DNA of 64,000 nucleotides from Propionibacteriaceae bacterium (GTDB lineage Bacteria > Actinomycetota > Actinomycetes > Propionibacteriales > Propionibacteriaceae). Of the stretch, positions 8,186 to 18,139 are shown piece by piece. The notes under the pieces are model-generated. The model worked only from the letters and a program-made list of their open reading frames with translations. It was not told where the DNA came from and ran no database searches. Position 1 is the stretch's first letter. Each line of letters begins with the position of its first letter. The position numbers and the translations under genes are program-made. Location of the stretch: assembly GCA_031262485.1 (NCBI GenBank), contig JAISHO010000042.1:62001-126000 (forward strand), given 5' to 3'.

Positions 8186-10378
8186 GTGCCACTATCTCCT
8201 GCCACGGAGGCCGGCGAGCCGGCGACCACGGTGTTCGAGAGCGAGCGGGAGGCCGAGCAGGCCCACGTCGACCGGGTCTACGCCCAGCTTCGCCACGCCG
8301 CCGCTTCTGCCCGAGCCGTGGCGGACGAGTCGCGCGCCCGCTACACCTCGGATCGGGAGAGTTGGTTGCGCGAGGAGGTCGGCACGGCCCTCTTCGAGCG
8401 CGACGCCTTCGCTTTCCAGGCCGCCCGCCGTCTCGCCGCCCTCGACGCCGAGCACGAGGGCCTGGTTTTCGGCCGGCTCGATTTCACCGATCGGGAAGTC
8501 CGCCACATCGGGCGGATCGGGGTGCGGACCGACGATCTCGAACCCCTCGTCATCGATTGGCGGGCGCCGGCGGCCGAACCGTTCTACCGGGCCACCGGGG
8601 CCGATCCCATGAATGTGGTGCGCCGCCGCGTGCTCACCTGCCGCGACGAGACGGTCGTCGGGATCGACGACGACGTCCTCGACCCAGATCATCTCCCCGC
8701 CGATCTCGCCGTCGTCGGGGAAGGGGCCCTCATGGCCGCGCTGGGCCGGGCCCGCAGCCATCAGATGCACGACATCGTCGCCACGATCCAGGCAGAGCAA
8801 GACGAGGTCATCCGCGCCCCCTATCCCGGTTTCACGATCCTCGCCGGTGGCCCGGGCACGGGCAAGACGGTCGTCGGCCTCCACCGCGTCGCCTACCTCC
8901 TCTACACCCACCGTCGACGCCTCGAGAACGGCGGCGTCCTCGTCGTCGGGCCCTCGGCCGTCTTCATGGATTACATCGAGCGGGTCTTGCCCTCCCTCGG
9001 CGAGGATTCCGTCACCTTGCACAGCCTCGGAGATCTGACCCGCGACATCATGCCGGTGGCGGCTTCCCGGACCGACCCGGCCGAAGCCGCCGTCCTCAAG
9101 GGCGGGGCGATCATGGCCGACTGGTTGCGCCGCCTCGTCGCGCTGCCGCTCGAACCGACCGCTGATCTGCGGATGACGGTCAAGGGCGAGCCCTTCTCCC
9201 TGCCGGCCGAACGGCTCGAACGGATCCGCCACGACGCCTTGCGCGACCTGCCCTACCATCAGGCCCGGGCCGCCGCCGAGCGGGCCATCGTCGACGCCCT
9301 GTGGAGCCGTGTGCCGGACGACCTCGAGATCGACGACGCCGAACGGTTCGGCGACCTCGTCACCTCATCGATCGTCTACACCGACTATCTCGACGTCTGG
9401 TGGCCGACCTTGACCGCCGAGGAGGTCCTCGCACGATTGGCCGACCCCCAGGTCTGCCGCGCGGTCGTCGGCCCGGCCGTCGACGCCGATCTCCTGGCCG
9501 CCTCCATCACCGCCGGGTCGTGGAGCGTGGCCGACATAGCCCTGCTCGACGAGATCGCCGCTCTCCTCGGGCCGGCGCCGCGCCGCGAGGAGGAGGATCT
9601 CGCTCCCCTGTTCATCGACGATCCCTCGGTCGGCGAGGTCGTCACCATCTCCGACCGCTTGACCGAGACGCGTTCCCTCGAGGACGACGTCGTGCATTCG
9701 ACGTACGCCCATATCCTCGTCGACGAGGCGCAGGACGTCTCCCCCATGCAATGGCGGATGCTGCACCGGCGGGGCCCGCAGGCCTCGTGGACGATCGTCG
9801 GCGATCCGGCGCAGTCGAGTTGGCCCGATCCGGATGAGACCAGCCGCACGCTCGACGGGCTCATCGGCTCCGCTCCCCATCGCTCGTATCGTCTCTCGAC
9901 GAATTACCGCTCCCCCGCCGAGGTTTTCGATCTGGCCCGCCGTGTCGTCGAACGGGTCGAACCCGAGGCCGATTTCCCCTCGGCCGTGCGCCGCACCGGG
10001 CAGACCCCCCGCTTGACCGTCGCGTCGGCCGAGGAGTTGAGCGAGACGGTCGCCGCGGAGACGACCGCCCTGCTGGGCGAAGTGGCTGGCACGATCGGGA
10101 TCATCACCCCGGACCGTCACCGGAGCGCCATCGCCACCGGATTGGACGGGTTGACCGCGGCGGAGGCCTCCCGTCTCGTCGTCATCGATCCGTTGACGGT
10201 CAAGGGGTTGGAGTACGACGCCGTCATCGTCGTCGACCCCGATCTCATCGTCGCCGAGTCCTCCGGGCGCGAACGCACCCTCTATGTCTCCTTGACCCGC
10301 CCCACCCACCGGCTCACGACGATCGACGTCGACGCTCCCGGGCGTTGGCGGCCCCGTGAGGATCCCGCACACGACTGA
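8186..10378 (+). CDS. HelD-family superfamily 1 helicase-like ATPase
   Basis: A 730-residue UvrD/Rep-type protein with the architecture of HelD/HelR, which recycles RNA polymerase and in some actinobacteria gives rifamycin tolerance. An N-terminal coiled-coil arm (rich in E, R, A) precedes Walker A GGPGTGKT at about residue 220; motif II is DEAQDVSPMQW near 512; motif IV region has STNYRSPAEVF; motif V reads VKGLEYDAVIVVDPD and motif VI YVSLTRPTHRL. There is no nuclease domain, unlike RecB/AddA proteins. GTG start at 8186 follows a GAGGGGG site. Confidence 0.85.
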   Translation: MPLSPATEAGEPATTVFESEREAEQAHVDRVYAQLRHAAASARAVADESRARYTSDRESWLREEVGTALFERDAFAFQAARRLAALDAEHEGLVFGRLDFTDREVRHIGRIGVRTDDLEPLVIDWRAPAAEPFYRATGADPMNVVRRRVLTCRDETVVGIDDDVLDPDHLPADLAVVGEGALMAALGRARSHQMHDIVATIQAEQDEVIRAPYPGFTILAGGPGTGKTVVGLHRVAYLLYTHRRRLENGGVLVVGPSAVFMDYIERVLPSLGEDSVTLHSLGDLTRDIMPVAASRTDPAEAAVLKGGAIMADWLRRLVALPLEPTADLRMTVKGEPFSLPAERLERIRHDALRDLPYHQARAAAERAIVDALWSRVPDDLEIDDAERFGDLVTSSIVYTDYLDVWWPTLTAEEVLARLADPQVCRAVVGPAVDADLLAASITAGSWSVADIALLDEIAALLGPAPRREEEDLAPLFIDDPSVGEVVTISDRLTETRSLEDDVVHSTYAHILVDEAQDVSPMQWRMLHRRGPQASWTIVGDPAQSSWPDPDETSRTLDGLIGSAPHRSYRLSTNYRSPAEVFDLARRVVERVEPEADFPSAVRRTGQTPRLTVASAEELSETVAAETTALLGEVAGTIGIITPDRHRSAIATGLDGLTAAEASRLVVIDPLTVKGLEYDAVIVVDPDLIVAESSGRERTLYVSLTRPTHRLTTIDVDAPGRWRPREDPAHD

Positions 10379-10385
10379 CCATCCC

Positions 10386-10414
10386 CACCGCTCTCACCTT
10401 GGTGAAGCGGTGGA
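10386..10414. terminator. bidirectional hairpin between convergent helicase and metF genes
   Basis: CCACCGCT and AGCGGTGG form the base of the stem and TCACC/GGTGA extend it, with a one-base bulge and a 2-nt loop. It sits 7 nt after the helicase stop and 24 nt from the metF stop, fitting a shared terminator. Confidence 0.65.
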
Positions 10415-10438
10415 GTGGCACGGAAGACCAGTTGGTCC

Positions 10439-11350
10439 CTAGTGGGCGACGGGCCGCACCCGAAGCCCGGCCCAGATGGCCATGGTCGCCACGGAACGGT
10501 TCTGGGTGAAGAAGTGCAAACCGGGCGCCCCGCCGTCGAGGAGCGCCTGGGAGAGTTCGGTGGCGATCTCGGCGCCGACCTCACGGACCCCGGGGGGGTC
10601 GTCGGCCACGGCCCGCAAACGTTTCTCGACCTCGTCGGGAATGGGCGCGCCGGAGAGGTCGGCGAACCGTTCGATCTGGCCGATCTGGGTGATCGGCATG
10701 ATCCCGGGGATGACGGGCAGGGTGCAGCCGATGGCCCGGATCCGTTCGATGAGGGAGAAATAGGATTCAGGACGAAAGAACAGTTGGGTGATGGCGAATT
10801 CCGCCCCGGCGGCCTGTTTGTCGAGGAGGATGCGGGCGTCGAGGTCTGAATCATGGCGCGAGGGATGGATGTCGGGGAAGGCGGCCACCCCGACGCAGAA
10901 AGGGCCGGTCGCTTTGACGAGGGAGACGAGGGCGGTGGCGTTGGGCAGGCCGGCCGGATGCGGCAGCCAGGGCGCCGTCGGCCCGCCCGGCATGTCGCCG
11001 CGCACCGCCAGAATGTGGCGCACTCCGGCGTCCTCATAAGCTTCGAGGACGCCTTCGATCTCGGAGACGGGCTGGCTGGCGCAGGTGAGATGGCCCATCG
11101 TCGTCAGGGAGGTCTTCGCGGCCAAGCGGCGGGTCACCGCGACGGTGCGATCGCGCGATGAGCCGTTGGCGCCGTAGGTGACGGAGACGAAATCCGGGCT
11201 CAAGGGCTGGAGGAGTTTGATCGCCCGCCACAACTGCTCGGCTCCGGCGTCGTCGCGCGGCGGGAAGAACTCAAAGGAGAACAGGGGCCGCCCGCCCTCC
11301 CGTAACCGCTCGCCGATCGTCTTCTGGCTAGGTGTTTCCGCAGTGGTCAC
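10439..11350 (-). CDS. metF: methylenetetrahydrofolate reductase
   Basis: MetF reduces 5,10-methylene-THF to 5-methyl-THF with a flavin, feeding methionine synthesis. The 303-residue TIM-barrel protein has SFEFFPPRDDAGAEQL near the N terminus (with the catalytic Glu), DFVSVTYGANGSSRD, the HLTCAS strand and VRGDMPGG, and AITQLFFRPESYF, all typical of the family. GTG at 11350 is chosen because it lies 2 nt after the stop of the upstream prenyl synthase; the frame stays open further upstream only as an antisense shadow. Confidence 0.94.
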   Translation of the reverse strand: MTTAETPSQKTIGERLREGGRPLFSFEFFPPRDDAGAEQLWRAIKLLQPLSPDFVSVTYGANGSSRDRTVAVTRRLAAKTSLTTMGHLTCASQPVSEIEGVLEAYEDAGVRHILAVRGDMPGGPTAPWLPHPAGLPNATALVSLVKATGPFCVGVAAFPDIHPSRHDSDLDARILLDKQAAGAEFAITQLFFRPESYFSLIERIRAIGCTLPVIPGIMPITQIGQIERFADLSGAPIPDEVEKRLRAVADDPPGVREVGAEIATELSQALLDGGAPGLHFFTQNRSVATMAIWAGLRVRPVAH

Positions 11351-11352
11351 GA

Positions 11353-12447
11353 TTATCCCGTCCGCTCGACGGCGGCGTGGACGAGAGCGGCCAGGGCGGC
11401 TGTCCCCTCCCCTGTCAGCCCGAGGCGGCTGAGATGGCGTTCTCCGGCGCTGGCCTCGGCGACGATCATCCGCTCGGTCGCCTCGACGGCGCCAGATCCC
11501 TGGATGATCGCCTTGGCCTCGGTGATGTCGGCTTCGGTCAGGGTGGGATCGCCGAGCATGGCGGCCAGACGCTGGGCTTGGGCCGGTTCGGCGTCGCGCA
11601 GGGCATAACCGATGAGGACGGTCCTTTTGCCCTCGCGCAGGTCGCCGCCGACTGGTTTGCCGGTGACCTCGGCGTCCCCGAAGACGCCCAAGAGATCGTC
11701 GCGCATCTGGTAGGCGCGCCCGACATGGGCCCCGAAACGGCCGAGTCCGTCGATCGTGGCGTCGTCGGCGCCCCCGAGGGCGGCGCCGATCTGGGCCGGG
11801 CGGGCGACGGTGTAGCGGGAGGTCTTGAAGTCCATGACGAGGGTCGACGCCGCGACGAAATCGTCGCCGGGTTCGGGATCGGCTTGGTGGATGAGGTCGA
11901 GGAATTGGCCGGCGACGACCTCGCTGCGCACGGCGTCGAGGTAGGCCTGGGCCCGCCGCATCCGTGACGGCTTCCACCCGGACCGCCCGGCCATGGCGAC
12001 CGACCAGCTCATGAGGAGGTCGCCGAGGAGGATGGCGCCGGCCAGCCCGGCTTGGTCGGGGTCGCCGAGGCGTCCGGCGGCGGCGTGTTCGGCGGCGAAG
12101 AGACGGTGGGCGCTGGGCACGCCCCGGCGCGTGTCGGAGGCGTCGATGACATCGTCGTGCACGAGGGCGGCGAGATGGAGGAGGTCGAGGCTGGCGGCGA
12201 CGGTGAGCGCACGCTCGTCGTCCTCCTCGTTCGGCGACCCGCTGGCGGCGACGAAGGACCAGTAGCAGAAGGCGGGACGAACCCGTTTCCCCCCGGCGAC
12301 GAGTTGGGCGCAGTGCCGCCAAACACCGTCGAGCCGTGGCCCGGCCTCGGCCAGGAGATCGCGTTGGGTCTCGACGAACGAGGTGAGGGCGCCTCGGATC
12401 GCGTCACGGAAATCCGGCCCGAGGGGCTGATCAGGGTTGAATCGCAT
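11353..12447 (-). CDS. trans-polyprenyl diphosphate synthase (IdsA-like)
   Basis: This enzyme condenses isopentenyl diphosphate onto allylic diphosphates to make geranylgeranyl or longer chains for menaquinone or lipid carriers. The 364-residue all-helical protein carries the first Asp-rich motif as DDVID (HDDVIDASDTRRG) and the second as DD in YQMRDDLLGVFGD, plus GGKRVRP. ATG 12447 has a GAGG site 5 nt upstream; an upstream in-frame start would add 28 non-conserved residues. It is transcribed with metF. Chain length cannot be told from the sequence alone. Confidence 0.88.
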   Translation of the reverse strand: MRFNPDQPLGPDFRDAIRGALTSFVETQRDLLAEAGPRLDGVWRHCAQLVAGGKRVRPAFCYWSFVAASGSPNEEDDERALTVAASLDLLHLAALVHDDVIDASDTRRGVPSAHRLFAAEHAAAGRLGDPDQAGLAGAILLGDLLMSWSVAMAGRSGWKPSRMRRAQAYLDAVRSEVVAGQFLDLIHQADPEPGDDFVAASTLVMDFKTSRYTVARPAQIGAALGGADDATIDGLGRFGAHVGRAYQMRDDLLGVFGDAEVTGKPVGGDLREGKRTVLIGYALRDAEPAQAQRLAAMLGDPTLTEADITEAKAIIQGSGAVEATERMIVAEASAGERHLSRLGLTGEGTAALAALVHAAVERTG

Positions 12448-12733
12448 GAGACCTCGTTCGTTATCGTCGTTCGGCGGGGCGCCCTGAGCCGGATTCGCCC
12501 GGCGGGATCCGCGCCACGACCCCGTCGTCAAGACATTGTGCCATGGCCCTGATCGCCACCGGTCTCTTCGCCCGCCGCACCAGCGGTCGCGCTGGACTCA
12601 GCCGCTGGTGAGTCGAAGGGAGAACCCGGGTTCATCGGGACGCCGCGCCCGGGACACGCTGGCCAGTCGCCGCCTCACCGGGCTCGCCGTCTGCGCGTTT
12701 TAGACTGGCTCAGGGAGGTGCACGCTCGGAATC

Positions 12734-14851
12734 ATGTCGCTCAACGATCAACACGGGGGTCAACACCGGCGCTCCTCGACGGTAGCGCCGGATCGTCTCG
12801 TGGGCACAGTGCTGGCCGGCCGCTATGAACTCCTTCAGCGGATCGGCCGGGGGGGCACTGCGGCCGTCTACCGGGCCAATGACAAACGTCTCAGCCGTTC
12901 TGTGGCGGTCAAGATCATCCACGACACCCTCTCCGACGATCCCGACTACATGCGTCGTTTCGACCGCGAAGCCCGGGCCGCGGCCAGCTTGTCGCACCCC
13001 AACATCGTCACCGTCCTCGACCGAGGCCGCGAATACGACCGCTCCTACATCATCATGGAGTACGTCAAAGGCCAGAGCCTGCGTCAGATCATCGCCACCC
13101 GCGCTCCCCTGGCCCCCAACGAGGCCCTCGCCGTCATCGACCAGATCGCCCAGGCGTTGGCCGCCGCCCATGAGGCCGGGCTCATCCACCGCGACATCAA
13201 ACCGGAGAACATCCTCATCACGCCCCAGGGCATGATCAAGGTGACCGATTTCGGGTTGGCCAAGGCGACGGCCGAGCAGACGACGACCGCCTCCCAAGGC
13301 GTCGTCATGGGGACGATGAGTTACCTCGCCCCGGAGAACACGCGCGGCAACGCCACCGCCGCCTCCGACATCTACTCCACCGGGATCGTCCTCTACGAGA
13401 TGCTGACCGGCAAGAAACCCCATGTCGGCGAGGACATCTCCCAGGTCATCTACAAGCACCTCCATGAGGACGTGCCCCCGCCCTCGGCCGCGCTGACCGG
13501 CGCCGCCCGGCGGGCCATCCCGAACTATCTCGACGCCCTCGTGGCGGGGATGACGGCCCGCGAGGGAGCCGAACGCATCCCCAACGGGCGTGTCCTCGAA
13601 CAACATGTCACTCAGGTGCGCTGGGCGCTCAGCCAAGGCATCGACGACGACAAGGCGCTGGCCCACACGGTCGGCCCCGGACGGATCGATCGGCCGGTGC
13701 GCACCCTGCCCCTGCCAGAGACGGCCGGACTCGTCGTCCCCGTCTTCGCCACGGAGCACACTCCGGTGGCCGCGCCGGCCGCCATCGCTCGGGCCGCACC
13801 GCCGCCCCGCCAGGAACGCACCCCTGTTCATCAGCCCTTGCCCGAGGAGACGCCGCGATCGTCTCGGGCTCCCCTCCAACCGGCCGCCGGCAGGTCGGCG
13901 CCCGTCCCGACCGGAGCGACGAACCGGGCCGGACTCGTCGTCTCCCGTGATCCCCTCTATGTCCGCCGCCAGCGCGGGCTCATCGCCCTCATCATCCTCA
14001 TCGTCCTCGGATTATGCGGCGGCGGGGCGGCCTACTGGTGGTTCTCGACCGGGCGTTGGACGACGACGCCGATCTTGGCCGGGTTGTCGGAGAGCGAGGC
14101 TAGGGCCCAAGCCGCCGACAGCGGGTTCATCCTTGAAGCGGCCCCGGAATACTCCGAGACGGTGCCGGCGGGGGTCATCATCTCGACCGACCCGGCGGCC
14201 GGCGACCGTGTCCTCAAATCGGGGACGATCACCATCGTCGTCTCCCTCGGCCTCGAGCGCTACCCCATGCCCGAGGTGGCCGGGTTGACCCAGGCCGCCG
14301 CCGAGACCGCGCTGACGTCGTCCCACCTCACGCTCGGCGAGGTGACGGAGGAATGGGACGACGAGGCGGCCCCGGGCATCGTCCTCTACGCCTCCCAAGA
14401 GACGGGGGCCAGCCTGCCGCCCGACACGCCCGTCGACCTCGTCGTCTCGGCCGGACCGGAACCGATCACGATCGAGGATCACACCGGCGCCGTGGCCACC
14501 GCCGCCACCAGCGAACTCGAAGCGCTCGGATTCGTCGTCGAGACCGAAGAGGTCAATTCAGCGACCGTGGAGAAGGGCCGGGTCGTCAGCCAATCCCCCG
14601 ACGAGGGCACGGGCGAGGCCGGCGATGTCATCACCTTGACCGTCTCGCTCGGCGCGAAGATGGTCGAAGTGCCCTCGATCGGAGGAATGAACCAACGCCA
14701 AGCGGTCGCGACCCTGGAGGAAAGCGGATTCGTTGTCGAGATCAAGAACATCCTCAACCGCGGAAACGGCTTCGGAGTGATCGCTGGCACCGAGCCGAAC
14801 GCTGGGGAGATGGCTCCCGAGGGTTCGACGGTCGTCCTGTCGGTCTTCTGA
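12734..14851 (+). CDS. PknB-like serine/threonine kinase with PASTA repeats
   Basis: A 705-residue membrane kinase. The kinase domain (about 25-290) has the G-loop IGRGGTAAVY, Lys60 in VAVKII, the catalytic loop HRDIKPEN with Asp154, and DFG at 172-174. A Pro-rich juxtamembrane linker leads to one membrane helix near residues 415-435, then about four PASTA modules to the C terminus, which in this family bind muropeptides or lipid II and tie the kinase to growth. A -10-like TAGACT lies at 12701-12706 and a GGGAGG site 15 nt before the ATG, a rather long spacing. It is not in the usual pknB-pknA-rodA cluster. Confidence 0.92.
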   Translation: MSLNDQHGGQHRRSSTVAPDRLVGTVLAGRYELLQRIGRGGTAAVYRANDKRLSRSVAVKIIHDTLSDDPDYMRRFDREARAAASLSHPNIVTVLDRGREYDRSYIIMEYVKGQSLRQIIATRAPLAPNEALAVIDQIAQALAAAHEAGLIHRDIKPENILITPQGMIKVTDFGLAKATAEQTTTASQGVVMGTMSYLAPENTRGNATAASDIYSTGIVLYEMLTGKKPHVGEDISQVIYKHLHEDVPPPSAALTGAARRAIPNYLDALVAGMTAREGAERIPNGRVLEQHVTQVRWALSQGIDDDKALAHTVGPGRIDRPVRTLPLPETAGLVVPVFATEHTPVAAPAAIARAAPPPRQERTPVHQPLPEETPRSSRAPLQPAAGRSAPVPTGATNRAGLVVSRDPLYVRRQRGLIALIILIVLGLCGGGAAYWWFSTGRWTTTPILAGLSESEARAQAADSGFILEAAPEYSETVPAGVIISTDPAAGDRVLKSGTITIVVSLGLERYPMPEVAGLTQAAAETALTSSHLTLGEVTEEWDDEAAPGIVLYASQETGASLPPDTPVDLVVSAGPEPITIEDHTGAVATAATSELEALGFVVETEEVNSATVEKGRVVSQSPDEGTGEAGDVITLTVSLGAKMVEVPSIGGMNQRQAVATLEESGFVVEIKNILNRGNGFGVIAGTEPNAGEMAPEGSTVVLSVF

Positions 14852-14852
14852 T

Positions 14853-14871
14853 CGCCCCGCCCGCTGGGGCG
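14853..14871. terminator. short GC hairpin after the kinase gene
   Basis: CGCCCC pairs with GGGGCG over a 7-nt loop directly after the kinase stop codon. A diverged copy of the same element (CACCCC...) starts at 14914, so two imperfect copies lie about 61 bp apart, with a small GAGTT/AACTC hairpin at 14891-14905 between them. The facing gene ends at 14950, so this may terminate both. Confidence 0.45.
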
Positions 14872-14949
14872 AATACGTCACCTCATCTGTGAGTTCCTTG
14901 AACTCATCCTGATCACCCCGCCTGCTGGAGCGAGTGAGGGGAACCCGGC

Positions 14950-15588
14950 TCAGACGTCGAGGCTTCCCCCGCCGCGCAGATCGGTCAGCTCGGTCGGGGA
15001 CATCGCGCCGATCCGTCCGAAGGACAGGGCCCACCCCCGTTCATTGACGAGACCCTCGTGGATGAGGAAGCCGCGCGGGGCGGCCAAGGCGCGGGCGAAG
15101 TCGATGATCTCCTTCATGGCGCACCACGGCCCGTGGGCGGGGATGGCGGCGACGTCGACGCCGGCCGGCACGGCATCCAGGGAATCCCCCGGATGAAAGA
15201 AGCGCCGCCCGTCCGACGATTCGACGACGACGCCGATATTGCCGATGACAGGGATGTCGCGGTGGATGACGGCATGAGTCCCCCCGACGGCGCTCAAGGT
15301 GACATCGCCGATCGTCATCGTCTCCCCCGCGCTCACCGGCTCCGCCCGTGGCAGATCCCAGACTTCGGCCACCTGCGGCTCGGTCAGCAGCCGGGCGGAG
15401 GGGTTGGCCTGAAGGAGGGCGGGCAGATGCTCGGGGTCGACATGGTCGGGGTGCTGATGGGTGACGACGACCGCCGTCAGATCGGTCAGGCCGTGCCAGG
15501 CGTTCGAGAAATTCCCCGGGTCGAGGAGGAGGCGGGTCGAAGCCGCCTCGACGAGGACGGCCGAATGGCCGAGGTGGGTCACCTTCAT
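14950..15588 (-). CDS. metallo-beta-lactamase-fold metal-dependent hydrolase (UlaG-like)
   Basis: A 212-residue hydrolase of the compact MBL fold group that includes UlaG-like and UPF0173 proteins. It begins MKVTHLGHSAVLVE, has the metal-binding THQHPDH motif near residue 45, then GGTHAVIHRDIP, FHPGDSLDA (metal-bridging Asp) and IPAHGPW. Substrate is unknown. Its ATG at 15588 overlaps the stop of the threonine aldolase gene by 4 nt, so both are in one operon. Confidence 0.85.
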   Translation of the reverse strand: MKVTHLGHSAVLVEAASTRLLLDPGNFSNAWHGLTDLTAVVVTHQHPDHVDPEHLPALLQANPSARLLTEPQVAEVWDLPRAEPVSAGETMTIGDVTLSAVGGTHAVIHRDIPVIGNIGVVVESSDGRRFFHPGDSLDAVPAGVDVAAIPAHGPWCAMKEIIDFARALAAPRGFLIHEGLVNERGWALSFGRIGAMSPTELTDLRGGGSLDV

Positions 15589-16637
15589 GCCGAAACCCCC
15601 TGGTTCTCTTCGCCCGCCGAGCCGTCGGCGAGGACCTCCCCGATGACCTGACCTGCGGCGACGCACTCTTCGGCGCTCACGCCGAGGTGGGTGACCGCCC
15701 GCACCGTGTGGGGGCCGACCCCGGAGATGCGGACGTCGTGGCGGGCGGCGGCGGCGATGACGTCGGCCGAGGAACGCTTCCCGGTGTCGATGACGACGAT
15801 GTTCGTCTCCGGCGGCGTCGCGATCGCCTGCGGCGCCCGGCGGGCGACCTCGTCGGCGAGGAGGGCGGCCGCCCGATGGTCGTCGGCCAGACGGTCGATG
15901 TGGTGCTCGAGGGCGTAGATCCCGGCGGCGGCGAGGATGCCGGCTTGCCGCCACCCCCCGCCCAGACGCTTGCGTTGCACCCGGGCCCGGGCGATGTTCT
16001 CCTTCGAACTGGCCAGCAGCGTGCCGATCGGGGCGCCCAGACCCTTCGACAGGCACAACGTCACCGTCGTGGCGAGCGACCCGTAGTCGGCCAGCTTGTG
16101 ACCGGTCGCGACGCAGGCGTTGGCCATCCGGGCGCCGTCGAGATGGAGGGCGATGTCGTGCTCGGCGGCGAAGGCGGAAACGGCTGCGACCGTCTCGAGC
16201 GGCTGGATCGAACCGCCACCGAAGTTGTGGGTGTTCTCCAATTCGATCGCGGCCGTGCCGACGAGGTGGCTGGCCGGCAGGGCGACGAAGGAGGCGATGA
16301 GGTCGAGATCGGCGACCCCCCGCGGAGCCGACCAGGTGCGGGTCGTCACACCGTGGAGGACGGCGTGGGCGCCGAGTTCGGCGCGCACAATGTGAGCTTG
16401 GGCGTCGCAGCAGACCTCGGCGCCCCGCGGCACGTCGCACCAGATCCCGAGCAGGTTGGCCATCGACCCGGTGACGCAGAACAGAGCCGCTTCCTGACCG
16501 AGGAGTTCGGCTCCGCGGGCCTCCAACTCATGGATCGTCGGATCCTCGTCGTAGACGTCGTCGCCGACGGGGGCGTTCATCATCGCCTCACGCATAGCGG
16601 CGGTCGGTCGGGTCACGGTGTCGCTACGAATATCCAC
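15585..16637 (-). CDS. low-specificity L-threonine aldolase
   Basis: A PLP-dependent fold type I enzyme splitting L-threonine or allo-threonine into glycine and acetaldehyde. The hallmark N terminus DIRSDTVTRPT, the GDDVYDEDPT stretch, HLDGARMANA and the PLP-lysine motif LCLSKGLGAPIG are all present. I place the start at GTG 16637 (350 residues): it is preceded by TACTCT and 6 nt, a leaderless promoter layout, and matches the normal N terminus of the family. Starts further upstream (for example TTG 16739) would add about 34 poorly conserved residues. Confidence 0.88.
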   Translation of the reverse strand: MDIRSDTVTRPTAAMREAMMNAPVGDDVYDEDPTIHELEARGAELLGQEAALFCVTGSMANLLGIWCDVPRGAEVCCDAQAHIVRAELGAHAVLHGVTTRTWSAPRGVADLDLIASFVALPASHLVGTAAIELENTHNFGGGSIQPLETVAAVSAFAAEHDIALHLDGARMANACVATGHKLADYGSLATTVTLCLSKGLGAPIGTLLASSKENIARARVQRKRLGGGWRQAGILAAAGIYALEHHIDRLADDHRAAALLADEVARRAPQAIATPPETNIVVIDTGKRSSADVIAAAARHDVRISGVGPHTVRAVTHLGVSAEECVAAGQVIGEVLADGSAGEENQGVSA

Positions 16638-16756
16638 GGAATCAGAGTAGTGGTCTTTCACCCCCGCCGCTGGACGATCGACCGAGGACACACCGGTGGG
16701 CGAGACCCTTGCGGCGCCCCCTCCAATGAGCTCCGACAAGGTATTTCATCGTGCGA

Positions 16757-18139
16757 TCAGAAGTCGAAGGTCTCGGGATCGGGGACCGAACGGGGGTGCT
16801 CGAGGGCGGAGAGGCGATCGGCCACCATGAACGCCAGCTCGAGGGATTGCTGGCGGTTGAGCCGTGGGTCGCAGACCGTCTCGTAGCGGTGGGAGAGGTC
16901 GGATTCGGAGACCTCCCCGACCCCGCCGACGCATTCGGTGACGTCGTCACCGGTCAACTCGATGTGCACGCCGCCGGGCCAGGTGCCGAGCCCGGCGTGG
17001 ACGTCGAAGAAGCCGTCCAACTCCCCGGTGACGTCGTCGAAGGAGCGGGTCTTGTAGCCCGTCTCGCTGGCGAAGGTGTTGCCGTGCATGGGGTCGCAGA
17101 CCCAGCAGACCTTCCGTCCGGTCTCCTCCATCGCGGTGACGATGGGCGGCAGGAGGTCGCGCACCTTGGAGGCGCCCATCCGCGAGATGACAGTGAGACG
17201 GCCCGGCTCGTGATCGGGATCGAGCGCGTCGGCCAGGGCGACGACGTCGGAAGGCTTGGCCGTCGGCCCGATCTTGAGGCCGAGCGGGTTGCGCAGATGG
17301 CGCATGAATTCGACGTGGGCGCCCTTGAGGTCACGGGTCCGTTCACCGATCCACAGGAGATGGCCGCCGACGTTGTAGGGCTGGGCGGTGCGCGAATCGA
17401 TCCGCGTCAGGGCGTGTTCGTAGTCGATGAGGAGGGCCTCATGGCTGGCGTAGAAGTCGACCGTCCGGAAAGCGCCGCTGTCGACCCCGCAGGCGACCAT
17501 GAAGGCGAGCGCCCGGTCGATCTCGGCGGTCAACTGCTCGTAGCGGGCAGAGACGTGGGCGTTGCGGACGAAGTCGGCGTTCCACGAGTGCATCGTGCGC
17601 AGGTCGGCGAAACCGCCCTGGACGAAGGCGCGGACGAGATTGAGCGTGGCGGCCGAGGCGTTGTACACCCGCAGCAGACGATCGGGGTCGGGGCGGCGAT
17701 CGGCGGCGGTGAAACCGAACCCGTTGACGGCGTCGCCCCGGTAGGCCGGCAGGGTGACCCCGTCGCGCGTCTCTGTCTCTGAGGAACGGGGCTTGGCGAA
17801 CTGGCCGGCGATCCGCCCGATCTTGACGATCGGCACCTCGGCGGCGTAGGTGAGGACGACCGCCATCGAGAGCAGGACGCGCAACCGGTTGCGGATCGAC
17901 TGGGCGGTGACACTGTCGAAGGTCTCGGCGCAATCGCCGCCTTGGAGGACGAAGGAGCGCCCGGCCGCCGCTTCCGCGATCGCCCCTTTGAGACGGTCGC
18001 ATTCCCCGGCGAAGACGAGCGGCGGCAGACGACGCAGTTTGGACAGCACCGCCTCGACCGCCTCGGGATCGTCGTAGACGGGTTGCTGAGGCGGATGAAG
18101 GGCATGGAGAGCGTCGAGGGAGGGGACGAGATCGGTCAC
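16757..18139 (-). CDS. class II 3-deoxy-7-phosphoheptulonate (DAHP) synthase
   Basis: First enzyme of the shikimate pathway, joining erythrose 4-phosphate and phosphoenolpyruvate. The 460-residue protein is of the plant/actinobacterial class II: AGECDRLKGAI, LQGGDCAETFDS, KIGRIAGQFAKPRSS, RTMHSWNADF and WVCDPMHGNT are family signatures with metal and substrate ligands. GTG 18139 is favoured because TAATCT ends 7 nt before it, a leaderless layout; an upstream in-frame start adds 24 unconserved residues. Confidence 0.93.
   Translation of the reverse strand: MTDLVPSLDALHALHPPQQPVYDDPEAVEAVLSKLRRLPPLVFAGECDRLKGAIAEAAAGRSFVLQGGDCAETFDSVTAQSIRNRLRVLLSMAVVLTYAAEVPIVKIGRIAGQFAKPRSSETETRDGVTLPAYRGDAVNGFGFTAADRRPDPDRLLRVYNASAATLNLVRAFVQGGFADLRTMHSWNADFVRNAHVSARYEQLTAEIDRALAFMVACGVDSGAFRTVDFYASHEALLIDYEHALTRIDSRTAQPYNVGGHLLWIGERTRDLKGAHVEFMRHLRNPLGLKIGPTAKPSDVVALADALDPDHEPGRLTVISRMGASKVRDLLPPIVTAMEETGRKVCWVCDPMHGNTFASETGYKTRSFDDVTGELDGFFDVHAGLGTWPGGVHIELTGDDVTECVGGVGEVSESDLSHRYETVCDPRLNRQQSLELAFMVADRLSALEHPRSVPDPETFDF

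Noticed and set aside
11351..12322. Upstream extension of metF to 627 residues
   Set aside because: The added part is an Arg/Pro-rich shadow of the prenyl synthase gene in another frame.
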